From assembly GCA_964500205.1 (NCBI GenBank), contig CAZCNS010000001.1, positions 1 through 64,000 of the forward strand: a stretch of 64,000 bases of DNA, read 5' to 3'. The notes under the pieces are model-generated. The model was not told where the DNA came from. It made no database searches and saw only the letters and a list, made by a program, of their open reading frames with translations. Origin of the DNA: UBA10329 sp964500205. GTDB taxonomy: Bacteria > Bacteroidota > Bacteroidia > UBA10329. Shown here in pieces: positions 44,298-52,825 of this stretch. Position 1 is the stretch's first letter; each line of letters starts with the position of its first letter. The translations under genes were made by a program, and so were the position numbers.

Positions 44298-45197
44298 ATG
44301 ACTGAAAAACTTAACATTGAAAACGGCACTCTCTCTGTTAACATTAGCTTAACGGGGGCGGAAATGACCAGCATCATCGACCTCCGCGATGGCTGCGAGC
44401 ACCTCTGGCACGCAGACCCAACCTATTGGGGCCGCCATGCCCCGATCCTGTTCCCCGCGGTAGGCGAATCGCGGGACGGGTGTATCACCGCCCATGGCAA
44501 GACGTATCCCATGGGCCGCCATGGCTTTGCACGCCATCTCGCATTCGAGGTCGTTTCGCATGGAAAGGAACATGTGCGGCTCAGTCTCACTTCAGATGAG
44601 CGCACAAGGGAGAGCTATCCTTTTGATTTCATTTTTGAGACAGAGTACCGCCTTGATGGGGATACGATTCATCAGTCATTTCTGGTAAAGAACAACGGAG
44701 CCGAGCCTCTGGCCTTTCAACTGGGCGGGCACCCGGCCTTTTCCATACCGTGCGGAGATGGCGGTGAGCACACCGACCACGCCATCGTGTTGGGGCGCAG
44801 AGGCGATTATCAGCGGCACTTGCTGACCGAGGGCGGACTGTACTCAGGCGAGGTGCGCGACTTCATTGAGGATGGTGACCGCTTTGCGCTTTCTCACGAA
44901 TTGTTCAGTGAGGATGCGATCGTGTTCAAGCATGTGGGTACAGATGAGGCGGCCCTTGTCAACACGGTGAGTGGCAAGTCGGTGAGGATGCGCTTTGCGG
45001 GTTTTCCCCACCTCGGCATCTGGTCGGTACCGGGTGCGGGCTATGTGTGCATCGAGCCGTGGATCGGTTGCGCGGACGATGCAGACGGAACGAACGACAT
45101 TTTCAGAAAAGACAGTGCAGTGGCCCTTGCACCGGGCGGGCATTTCGATGCGGCATTCAGTATCAGCGTCCTTCGCGAAGCAGCTTCTCGCGGGTGA
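44298..45197 (+). CDS. Aldose 1-epimerase family protein (LacX-like)
   Basis: A 299-aa cytoplasmic protein with the galactose-mutarotase fold: GAEMTSIIDLRDGCEHLWHA at the start, HGFARHLAFEV and the conserved GGHPAFSIP (catalytic His), and a late YVCIEPWIGCADD segment with the expected acidic residue. The LacX-like subgroup fits its length and the missing signal peptide. It interconverts sugar anomers, with unknown sugar. ATG 44298 was preferred over 44280. Its last 35 bases overlap the 3' end of the PAS gene on the other strand. Confidence 0.88.
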   Translation: MTEKLNIENGTLSVNISLTGAEMTSIIDLRDGCEHLWHADPTYWGRHAPILFPAVGESRDGCITAHGKTYPMGRHGFARHLAFEVVSHGKEHVRLSLTSDERTRESYPFDFIFETEYRLDGDTIHQSFLVKNNGAEPLAFQLGGHPAFSIPCGDGGEHTDHAIVLGRRGDYQRHLLTEGGLYSGEVRDFIEDGDRFALSHELFSEDAIVFKHVGTDEAALVNTVSGKSVRMRFAGFPHLGIWSVPGAGYVCIEPWIGCADDADGTNDIFRKDSAVALAPGGHFDAAFSISVLREAASRG

Positions 45198-47481
45198 TGT
45201 CCTGACTTAGACCCGCGATGCGCAGCACATTACCCTGTTCATCGCGAATGGGGAATGCCCTGTCGCGCACCCAGACCAATCGACCATCAGGGTGCAGGAT
45301 TCTATACTCCACATCAAATTCTCCCTTTGGGGCAAGCTGCCTGAATTTCTCGATGATACCGAACCTGTCCTCCGGGTGTATATTGTCGGTCCATGAGCTC
45401 GATTCCTCGTATACGCTTTCCACGGTTCTTCCGAACACCCTCTCACACTGAGGGCTCATGTACAGGATCTGATTGGCCTGATAGTCTGTGAGCCAGAAAA
45501 CCTCGGTGATGTTCTCGGCCATATCGCGGAAAAGCTGCTCCCGCTCCAGCATGGCACGCTCCAGTTCTGCCCGTTCACTCCGGTCTATGATGATGCCGTG
45601 CATGTATGTAGGCACTCCATTGTGATCATACACAGCCTTGCCTTGATCGAGCAAGGTCATGATACGGCCGTCTGGCCTGGTAAAACGGTACTCCTCGGTA
45701 TAGAGCGTACCTTCCATCAATGCCTTCTGAAGGTTGTTGGTCACACGGTGGCGGTCATCCGGATGAATCCGTTCAGAAAGGTCGAGCAATGAGACCTGGG
45801 AGGCAGTCAAACCATAGATCTCTGCACACTTGGCGTCTATCTCACATATTACTGAATCGCACTTCCAAGACCACGTGCCGAGGTGCGCCACTTCCATGAC
45901 CAGCTCCATCTGCTCATTGCGTTCGCGCAGTGCCCGCTCCGCCTCCAACCGGGCACTGATGTCGCGGGTGGAACCGATGAAGCCTTGAATACTGCCATCT
46001 GGTCTTAGAATGGTGATGCCGGTGGTCTCGGCAGAGAAGACTGCGCCATCCTTTCGCTTGTAGTTGCGCTGCACAGTGATCGGGGTACCGAGGTTCCGCT
46101 CGCTGAAAGCATCGCCCCCCGATCGGGCATAGTCCTCATCGCTGAGGTAAAGTTTACGGGTAGTGTCGCCCACCATCTCCTCCGGCAGATGACCGAAGAC
46201 CTCCTTCACCGAATCGCTGGCCCATCGCACCACACGATCGCTGTCTGCATACATAAGCGCATCAGGAATGGAGGCGAAGATCCTGTCCAGCAGTCTGCGC
46301 GACTCTTCCTTCTCCTGCTCCTTCAATTTCTCCGCGGTCTGGTCCTGCACGGTTCCGATGAGGCGATAAGGTCTCCCATCATCATCTGTATCGACACGGG
46401 CACAGGACATGATGTGCCGCTCCGACCCATCGGCCATCACTATTCTGAAATGCAGCGTCTCGGAGAACTGCGACAGCAGTTCTCCTTGCAAAAGCTGGTT
46501 GATCTGCTCTCTGTCTTCCGGATGCATCCGTTTGAGCATCTCCGACCATTGTACCAATCCAGGCTCATTGTCCAGCCCGAACATGGCGATGGTCTCCTCC
46601 GAGCACCAGACCACCGATGTGCCCACCCGCCATGACCAGTTGCCGAGCTTGGCGATGCGGTGCGCCTCTTTCAATGAGAACTCGCTTCGCTTGAGGCGCT
46701 CGACCAACTCCTTTTCCTCCGTAATGTTCTCAGAGAAGATCACGATGCCACCGACCTCACCATCGCCCCGATACCAAGGGTTCATCCGCCAACGTGTCCA
46801 GTAGGTCTTTCCTTCATACTCAAAGCTCTCGCCATCACTGCTGGCGAACTTGCCTTGCAAGCATTCCTGCTGAAGTCGCTTCCAGTGCTCATGCTGACCG
46901 GGCACGACCTCCGAGTAGGGTAGCCCCTCCAACTGCACACCCACACGATTGCTCTGCACGTACCACGTTTCACTGGCAACGATGAACCGTAGCTCACGGT
47001 CCAGCATCACCACGGGCATGGGCGTGCTGTTGACCATGCTGCGCATGGCCTGCTCACTGCTACGCGCCTGCTCTCGGCTGTGGCGCAGCTCCATGTTCGT
47101 CTCGTGCCGCTGAATGGCCTTGCGGATGATCACTGGCAACCGCTTGAGGGAGTTGCGCATCACATAGTCCTCCATGCCACTTTCGAGCAGCTCGATGGCG
47201 ATATCCTCCGCAAGGTCGAACGCGAGGAGGATGAACGGGGCATCGCAGCCGAAGCCTCTCAGGCTGTCGTGTACATTCACAGCATTGATGCCCGGGAGGC
47301 TGAACGGGCAGAGCACTGCGTCAGGCCGGTCTTCTTTGGCAATGAATGCCCGAATGGCCTCCTCATCGCTGCCGCAGTGGGTGGCCCGGTAAAGGAAGTC
47401 TGCCGCCCTGAGTTCGCGCTCGACCGTGGCTAGATCAGCATCGCTTCCGTCTATCAACAGTAGATGTATCCTCTCTTCCAT
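45163..47481 (-). CDS. Multi-PAS sensor protein with degenerate receiver domain and no output domain
   Basis: A 772-aa soluble protein. Residues 1-125 resemble a response-regulator receiver (HLLLIDGSDADLATVERELR), but the expected phospho-acceptor Asp is replaced in VLCPFSLPGI, and the conserved Lys by Arg in YVMRNSLKRL, so it should not be phosphorylated. Five PAS/PAC modules follow, each ending in a DIT/DIS-type PAC sequence (FSENITEEKE, VQDQTAEKLK, TRDISARLEA, IIDRSERAEL, SQDITREKLL). The protein stops where a histidine kinase domain normally begins. It could signal through partner proteins or be a truncated kinase. ATG 47481 was chosen since the extra upstream codons do not fit. Convergent overlap with the epimerase. 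Confidence 0.88.
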   Translation of the reverse strand: MEERIHLLLIDGSDADLATVERELRAADFLYRATHCGSDEEAIRAFIAKEDRPDAVLCPFSLPGINAVNVHDSLRGFGCDAPFILLAFDLAEDIAIELLESGMEDYVMRNSLKRLPVIIRKAIQRHETNMELRHSREQARSSEQAMRSMVNSTPMPVVMLDRELRFIVASETWYVQSNRVGVQLEGLPYSEVVPGQHEHWKRLQQECLQGKFASSDGESFEYEGKTYWTRWRMNPWYRGDGEVGGIVIFSENITEEKELVERLKRSEFSLKEAHRIAKLGNWSWRVGTSVVWCSEETIAMFGLDNEPGLVQWSEMLKRMHPEDREQINQLLQGELLSQFSETLHFRIVMADGSERHIMSCARVDTDDDGRPYRLIGTVQDQTAEKLKEQEKEESRRLLDRIFASIPDALMYADSDRVVRWASDSVKEVFGHLPEEMVGDTTRKLYLSDEDYARSGGDAFSERNLGTPITVQRNYKRKDGAVFSAETTGITILRPDGSIQGFIGSTRDISARLEAERALRERNEQMELVMEVAHLGTWSWKCDSVICEIDAKCAEIYGLTASQVSLLDLSERIHPDDRHRVTNNLQKALMEGTLYTEEYRFTRPDGRIMTLLDQGKAVYDHNGVPTYMHGIIIDRSERAELERAMLEREQLFRDMAENITEVFWLTDYQANQILYMSPQCERVFGRTVESVYEESSSWTDNIHPEDRFGIIEKFRQLAPKGEFDVEYRILHPDGRLVWVRDRAFPIRDEQGNVLRIAGLSQDITREKLLREGR

Positions 47482-47593
47482 CGGTTTTTCAGGCACATTT
47501 GAACGAGGCTTAAGATACGACTTAAGTTGCGCAACGTTACACCGGGCCATCGAATGTGGCGCTCTGCCCGGAAACGGAGGTCTGCCCAGCACC

Positions 47594-47601
47594 TACCTTT
47601 G
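47594..47601 (+). promoter_or_regulatory. Likely -7 box of the aroBAC operon
   Basis: TACCTTTG matches TAnnTTTG and ends 2 bases before ATG 47604 and 8 before ATG 47610. Transcription would begin at or next to the start codon, so the message is probably leaderless and may start with the ATG at 47610. Confidence 0.6.
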
Positions 47602-47603
47602 CC

Positions 47604-48611
47604 ATGGACATGGACACGGCAGCGCAGACCTTCCAGTGCAACGGAACATCCGTTCACGTTGGCATGACGGCCAGTGAGGCCGTTCGATCGCTACCGGAGC
47701 GTCTGATCATCATCACAGATGCGCATGTGGAACATCTGCATGGACAACTGACACAAGGAATACCACGTATCGTGCTCGAACCCGGTGAGCACACCAAGTC
47801 ATTGACCACGGTAGAAACGGTGTGCAGACACTTGGTGGAACTCGGGGCCGACCGAGGTACCCATCTGCTTGCCATTGGCGGGGGTGTGGTGTGCGACATC
47901 ACCGGTCTGGTGGCCTCGCTCTTCATGCGGGGGGTGAGTTTCTCACTGATGCCTACCACGTTGCTTGCGCAGGTGGATGCGGCCATTGGAGGCAAAACAG
48001 GCGTGAACAGTGGGCCTTTCAAAAATCTGATCGGCACCTTTGCCCGACCGGACGCTGTGATAGGCGACCCGTGTTTCCTCGATACGCTACCGGATGAGGA
48101 ACTGTCGAACGGCCTCGCGGAGTGCATCAAGCATGCTTGCATTGCTGACGCCCCGCTCTTCGACTGGCTGGAGGATAATATGACAAAGCTGCTCGGCAAG
48201 GACCGACAGGCCCTGAATCGCCTCATAGCGACCTCGGTGGGTGTGAAGGTGGACATCGTGAACCGTGACCCTCGCGAGGCGGGTCTGCGTAAGCTCCTGA
48301 ACTTCGGACACACCTACGGCCATGCCATCGAGAAGCACTACGACATGGCCCATGGCAAGGCGGTGAGTCTGGGCATGTGCATCGCCAATGACATGGCGGT
48401 GCGCCACGGGCATCTGTCTCCGGTCGATGCGAAACGGATACAAGACCTACTTCAAAGGGCCGGGCTTCCCACGAATACTGCATCGCTCGACATGACAGCG
48501 CTGCAAAGTCTGCTGATAGGAGATAAGAAACGGAATGGCAACACCTTGGCATTCGTGCTGCTGAACCGCATCGGTGACGCGCTCATCAAGCCCATCCCCA
48601 TCCATGATTGA
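47604..48611 (+). CDS. aroB: 3-Dehydroquinate synthase
   Basis: A 335-aa enzyme of the shikimate pathway that turns DAHP into 3-dehydroquinate, using NAD and a divalent metal. Motifs: PGEHTKSLTTVE, the NAD-binding LLAIGGGVVCDITGLVASLF, MPTTLLAQVDAAIGGKTGVN, and metal ligands in NFGHTYGHAIE. The start is ATG 47604 or 47610, set by the promoter lying immediately before. It is followed by aroA with an 8-base overlap. Confidence 0.96.
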   Translation: MDMDTAAQTFQCNGTSVHVGMTASEAVRSLPERLIIITDAHVEHLHGQLTQGIPRIVLEPGEHTKSLTTVETVCRHLVELGADRGTHLLAIGGGVVCDITGLVASLFMRGVSFSLMPTTLLAQVDAAIGGKTGVNSGPFKNLIGTFARPDAVIGDPCFLDTLPDEELSNGLAECIKHACIADAPLFDWLEDNMTKLLGKDRQALNRLIATSVGVKVDIVNRDPREAGLRKLLNFGHTYGHAIEKHYDMAHGKAVSLGMCIANDMAVRHGHLSPVDAKRIQDLLQRAGLPTNTASLDMTALQSLLIGDKKRNGNTLAFVLLNRIGDALIKPIPIHD

Positions 48612-49860
48612 GACCGTGATGCCCGGTGGTGTGGCAGGCAGCTTGGTGGCACCTCCCTCCAAGAGCCACCTGCAGCGGGCCTTGGCCATAGCGGCCTTCG
48701 CTAAGGGGCATACCCTGATAAATGGCTACCGCAGCAGCGCGGATGTGGACGCGGTGATGGCCATCATTCGCGCCTTGGGAGCCGAGGTGCGGGTCAATGG
48801 GCCGCAGATAACCGTAGTCTCCTCCGGAATGTTACCGACCACACCGCTGCGCATCCATTGCGGGGAGTCGGGCCTGGCAGCGAGAATGTTCAGTGCCATT
48901 GCAGCGCTCTTCGGCCATGAGACAACGATAACCGGTGAGGGGTCGCTTATGGAGCGGCCTTTCGCTACCGTGGCCGATGCGCTCACTCAGCTGGGCAAAC
49001 AGGCGCAGACCACCCACGGCCGGCTGCCCATGACCATATCTGGAAGCATCTCCAACAACAACATCGAAATTGATGGTTCGCTGAGCTCGCAGGTACTTAC
49101 GGGACTTCTCATCGCCCTGTCGATGGCGGAGCATGACAGCACCATTCGTGTAAAAGGTCTCAAGAGCAAAGCGTACGCACAACTGACCATCGACACCCTG
49201 CGGCAGTTCGGCATCACGGTGGAGCACGAGCACCTCGAATACTTCCGAATGCAGGGAAGGCAGCGGCCCGTTGCCACCGCCATCGAGGCGGAGGGCGACT
49301 GGAGCGGTGCGGCATTCCTGCTGGTATCAGGAGCATTGGCGGGCCGTGTTTCCCTGACCGGACTCCAAGTGGCATCATCGCAGCCCGACCGCGCCATCAT
49401 GGATGTGCTGCAGGAAGTGGGCGCACAGGTCGAAGTGACCGAGAGCAGCGTAACCGCGGCCCGTGGCCGACTCGACCCGTTCACCTTCGATGCCACGGAC
49501 TGCCCGGACCTATTCCCTCCGCTGGCAGCCTTGGCAGCAGGCAGCAGCGGACAATGTCGCATAGCGGGGGTGCATCGCCTGCTGCACAAGGAGAGCGACC
49601 GGTGTGCCACCATTCTCGATGTGCTTCACAACGCGGGAATCGAGGCCAGCGTGCAGCATGAAACGATGCTCATCGCGGGAGGCACGGTCAGGTCAGGTGT
49701 GCTGCATGCGCACAACGACCACCGCATCGCCATGCTCGGTGCGCTGCTTGCGCTCAATGCCGATGGCCCGATGACCATCGAAGGAGCGGAGGCGGTGAAC
49801 AAATCCTACCCGCATTTCTTTCAAGACCTTGCATCTTTGAGGCTTCACAAAGCATCATGA
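48604..49860 (+). CDS. aroA: 3-Phosphoshikimate 1-carboxyvinyltransferase (EPSP synthase)
   Basis: A 418-aa enzyme, usual length. It joins shikimate-3-phosphate and PEP. The substrate motif PSKSHLQRALAIAA, GESGLAARMFSAIA (the PEP-site segment that reads GNAGTAMR in many other EPSP synthases, so this is a variant), and the C-terminal HNDHRIAMLGALLA are visible. The start is ATG 48604, inside the end of aroB; the stop overlaps the aroC ATG as ATGA. Confidence 0.95.
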   Translation: MIETVMPGGVAGSLVAPPSKSHLQRALAIAAFAKGHTLINGYRSSADVDAVMAIIRALGAEVRVNGPQITVVSSGMLPTTPLRIHCGESGLAARMFSAIAALFGHETTITGEGSLMERPFATVADALTQLGKQAQTTHGRLPMTISGSISNNNIEIDGSLSSQVLTGLLIALSMAEHDSTIRVKGLKSKAYAQLTIDTLRQFGITVEHEHLEYFRMQGRQRPVATAIEAEGDWSGAAFLLVSGALAGRVSLTGLQVASSQPDRAIMDVLQEVGAQVEVTESSVTAARGRLDPFTFDATDCPDLFPPLAALAAGSSGQCRIAGVHRLLHKESDRCATILDVLHNAGIEASVQHETMLIAGGTVRSGVLHAHNDHRIAMLGALLALNADGPMTIEGAEAVNKSYPHFFQDLASLRLHKAS

Positions 49861-50834
49861 ACAGTTTCGGCAGGGTATTCAGGGTTTCGGTGTTCGGTGA
49901 GTCGCACGGCCCTGCGGTGGGGGTCACGGTGGACGGCTGCCCGCCCGGCATCGCTCTCTCAGAGGCCGACCTGCTGCCCGACCTTGCCCGCAGGCGCAGC
50001 GGGGCCAAAGGCACCACACCCCGCACCGAGGCCGATGAGCCGGAGTTCATCAGTGGCGTGTACCAAGGCCACACCACCGGTGCGCCCATCACCGTGCTCT
50101 TCCGCAATGCCAATGTGCGCAGCAGGGACTACGACAGCCTCAAGGACACACCCCGCCCCGGCCATGCCGACCTCACCGCACGGGCAAAATTCAAAGGGCA
50201 CAACGACCCCCGTGGTGGCGGGCATTTCTCCGGCAGGCTCACTGTCTGTCTGGTGGCGGCCGGAGCCATCGCCAAGAAGGTGTGCGACCGCATCAGCATA
50301 CAGGCCACACTCATAGAGGCAGGCAACTCCACCGACATTGCCGCAGCCATAGACAGGGCGCTGGAGACAGGCGACTCCATAGGCGGCATCATCGAATGCC
50401 GCGCCACAGGGATTCCCGTGGGGCTGGGCGAGCCTTTCTTCGACTCGGTGGAATCGGTCATCGCGCACTTGGCGTTCTCCATCCCGGCCATCAAAGGCAT
50501 CGAATTCGGGTCGGGATTCGCAGCGGCAAGGATGACGGGCAGCACGCACAACGACCCCATCACCTCCGCAGATGGCCTCACCGCCACCAACAACGCGGGC
50601 GGCATCAACGGGGGCATCACCAATGGCAATGAGCTGGTGTTCAGGATCGCTGTGAAACCGACCTCAAGCATCGGCATGGCGCAGCAGACGGTGAACCTTG
50701 CCACCGGTGGGCAGGAGACCTTGGAGGTGCGCGGCCGCCACGATGCGTGCATCGCGCTGCGGGTGCCCGTGGTGGCCGAGGCCATCACCGCATTGGCCTT
50801 GGCCGACCTGCTGCTGCTCTCACGGTGTGCCTGA
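49857..50834 (+). CDS. aroC: Chorismate synthase
   Basis: A 325-aa enzyme that makes chorismate from EPSP with reduced FMN. Signature segments: VFGESHGPAVGVTVDGCPPG, RRRSGAKGTTPRTEADEPEF, RPGHADLTARAKFKGHNDPR and SGRLTVCLVAAGAIAKK. It is shorter than most chorismate synthases (about 350-390 aa), with a reduced central and C-terminal part, yet the core motifs are complete. It ends the aroBAC operon; no terminator was seen in the 72 bases before the convergent gene. Confidence 0.95.
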   Translation: MNSFGRVFRVSVFGESHGPAVGVTVDGCPPGIALSEADLLPDLARRRSGAKGTTPRTEADEPEFISGVYQGHTTGAPITVLFRNANVRSRDYDSLKDTPRPGHADLTARAKFKGHNDPRGGGHFSGRLTVCLVAAGAIAKKVCDRISIQATLIEAGNSTDIAAAIDRALETGDSIGGIIECRATGIPVGLGEPFFDSVESVIAHLAFSIPAIKGIEFGSGFAAARMTGSTHNDPITSADGLTATNNAGGINGGITNGNELVFRIAVKPTSSIGMAQQTVNLATGGQETLEVRGRHDACIALRVPVVAEAITALALADLLLLSRCA

Positions 50835-50906
50835 GAGACCGATGTGGGCAATGCACAGCGGGCAACGCACGCCTCAATGCCTTGCATATCCTCAACTGCC
50901 TGAATG

Positions 50907-52400
50907 TCAACATTCCTGTGGCCGAAGTTTGACCCCTGCGCGGCTTCTTGCCCAGGCCCGCAGTGCAGCGGCCCCTGCAAGCCCCTGTTTTGCCATAGGT
51001 GCGAGCGCAGCGTACAGGTCGCTGAGTCGTCCACCCGGCAGCGTGCCATCAGGATTGCGCTTGATGCTGGCCAACCATCGGAGCACCACATCCTCTACGG
51101 GATAGGAGGGGTGGTCAGAACAGAAGAACCTGCGGCTGTTGCGCAGGTAGTGGTCAAAACTGTCGTGGGTGTCGCGCTCCATCAGCAGCAATAGCCGGAA
51201 GAGCCGCGCAATTCCTTGCAGGTCGAGACGCACATGCCTGCGGCCCATGTCGCGGATGCACGAGAACATGGCCAAGGCCTGACCATCGTTGCCCAGGATC
51301 AGGTGTGCCATCCCGATGTTGTAGCATAGGCTCAGGCGCAGGCCGTCCGGTATCAGGTCGCCATAGTGCTCCAGTTGCTCCCGCACCCGATCCCCGTTTG
51401 CCAACACCCCCTGCGGGTCTCCGATGCCGAGTTGCAGACGCTGACGGCTCACCTCCAGGTGGGCGAAGGCCATGGCACGGTCCCGTCTGGTCTGGGGGTT
51501 CACCTGCTCTTCCAACCCTTGCAGCAGGTCCTGCGCCATTGCTGTCCAGCCGAGACGCACGTGCAGATAAATAAGGTCTGAGGTGCACGATATGAGGAGT
51601 TCGGGCCACATCTGGCTGTGGGCCGGGAACTTTTCGAGCGAAGTGAGGGTCAGCCCCATGAAGTTCAAGGCCATGTTCAGATTGCCGATAGCCTCCTGAT
51701 ACATGGCCGACACCCGGTAGTTTCGCAAGGTGGCGAGCTGCGAGAAGGATAGCGTGTACGAGTTCAGCAGAGGGTGGCTCATGTACCGATCCAGCTCTTC
51801 GCGCACCCTGCTGTCCGTGGCCATGCGATAGCGTTCGAAGAGGCGTTCCACCTTGTCGGACTCTACATGAAGCTGCATGATGCTCACCGTCCGCTCGGCC
51901 GCTGCCACTAGCAACTCCCCGTTGTGCTCAAGCAGGGGAAGGTCTTCTGCGGTCATGCCGTACATGTGGACCTGCCTAAGGTGTTCGCGCAGGCAGGTCT
52001 CAGACAGCGGGTCGCCTATCTGTCTGGAACGCTCCAACCCTGCGTGCGCAGTGGCAATGGCCTCTTGGCGCATGCCCAGCGAGAACAGTAGTTGCGACTC
52101 GCGAAGCTTCTCCATGGGGTCCACATTGTCTGTGCCGATGGCCCGATGCTCCATCACGGTGTGCATCAGCCGCTTGAACATCCTGTGCTTCTCTGTGGGC
52201 AGTTCCTTCAGGTAGGCCGCATCGCCTATGGCCTTGGCCAGCTTCGCGGTATCGTAGGTCTCTTGGCGCATCAGCGTGTCAAAGAGCCGCATGCGTTGCT
52301 TGGCCCACTTGCCTTTGTCTGAAGCCAAAACTTTTTTGCACATGCGCTGCTCACCGAGATTTATCGAGTGCAGAAAACGATGCAGAGAATCAGTCTTCAT
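50907..52400 (-). CDS. Uncharacterised helical-repeat (TPR-like) protein, paralogue of 23649..25193
   Basis: From ATG 52400 the product has 497 aa, close to its paralogue's 514. The N-terminal module (LHRFLHSINLGEQRMCKKVL, LPTEKHRMFKRLMHTVMEHR) aligns by eye with that of the gene at 23649, and the remainder is again helical pairs with TPR-like spacing (EAIATAHAGLERSRQIGDPL, MYQEAIGNLNMALNF). No signal peptide. The frame runs 51 codons further upstream but that part is dissimilar. It is convergent with aroC and faces the 42-bp repeat region upstream. The function is unknown. Confidence 0.78.
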   Translation of the reverse strand: MKTDSLHRFLHSINLGEQRMCKKVLASDKGKWAKQRMRLFDTLMRQETYDTAKLAKAIGDAAYLKELPTEKHRMFKRLMHTVMEHRAIGTDNVDPMEKLRESQLLFSLGMRQEAIATAHAGLERSRQIGDPLSETCLREHLRQVHMYGMTAEDLPLLEHNGELLVAAAERTVSIMQLHVESDKVERLFERYRMATDSRVREELDRYMSHPLLNSYTLSFSQLATLRNYRVSAMYQEAIGNLNMALNFMGLTLTSLEKFPAHSQMWPELLISCTSDLIYLHVRLGWTAMAQDLLQGLEEQVNPQTRRDRAMAFAHLEVSRQRLQLGIGDPQGVLANGDRVREQLEHYGDLIPDGLRLSLCYNIGMAHLILGNDGQALAMFSCIRDMGRRHVRLDLQGIARLFRLLLLMERDTHDSFDHYLRNSRRFFCSDHPSYPVEDVVLRWLASIKRNPDGTLPGGRLSDLYAALAPMAKQGLAGAAALRAWARSRAGVKLRPQEC

Positions 52401-52825
52401 CAGGCTTTCAGGTCGGTCATGGTGTATCAGAATGACCTTTCTCAATGCAATAATCGAAAAAAGATCGTTTGCTAAGATGCTGTCGGCCCCGATTCCTTTG
52501 GGGATGAATTCCATGACCGATGGCCACATTCTCCCTCTCCCCTGCCCATGCATCCGACCGTTGTCATACCGCTCTCATCGGTGTCGGCAACCTTTCTGAA
52601 GCCTTCGGGCCATCGCCCGAGACCATGAAAAACCTTTCTGATGCCTTCGGGCCATCGCCCGAAACCGCGAAAAACCTTTCTGGGGCCTTCGGGCCATCGC
52701 CCGAGACCGTGAAAAACCTTTCTGGGGCCTTCGGGCCACCGCCCGAGACCGTGAAAAACCTTTCTGATGCCCCCTCGCGCCCTCATTTTTAATTCTTAAT
52801 TATTCATTTTTAATTACTTACCGCC
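52401..52825. other. Non-coding region between the TPR-like gene and the next plus-strand gene
   Basis: This 425-base stretch holds the 42-bp tandem repeats (52591-52771) and, just before ATG 52826, an AT-rich string of three ATTTTTAATT-like copies. The repeats lack stop codons in one frame on each strand, but I consider neither frame a gene. Confidence 0.6.
52591..52771. repeat. 42-bp tandem repeats, four full copies and a partial fifth
   Basis: cctttctg occurs at 52591, 52633, 52675, 52717 and 52759, exactly 42 bases apart. Each unit contains a small palindrome TCGGGC-catc-GCCCGA (the fourth has one change, cacc) and ends in an A-run (gaaaaa). Units differ at a few positions. Because 42 is a multiple of three, one plus-strand frame gives a 14-residue repeat (AFGPSPETxKNLSx). 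Confidence 0.92.

Noticed and set aside
52591..52771. 42-bp repeats considered as a CRISPR array
   Set aside because: The repeats are directly adjacent without unique spacers, and no cas gene is near.
52472..52792. Possible proteins made from the 42-bp repeats on either strand
   Set aside because: Both strands are open only because the period is a multiple of three; neither has a convincing start, domain or context.
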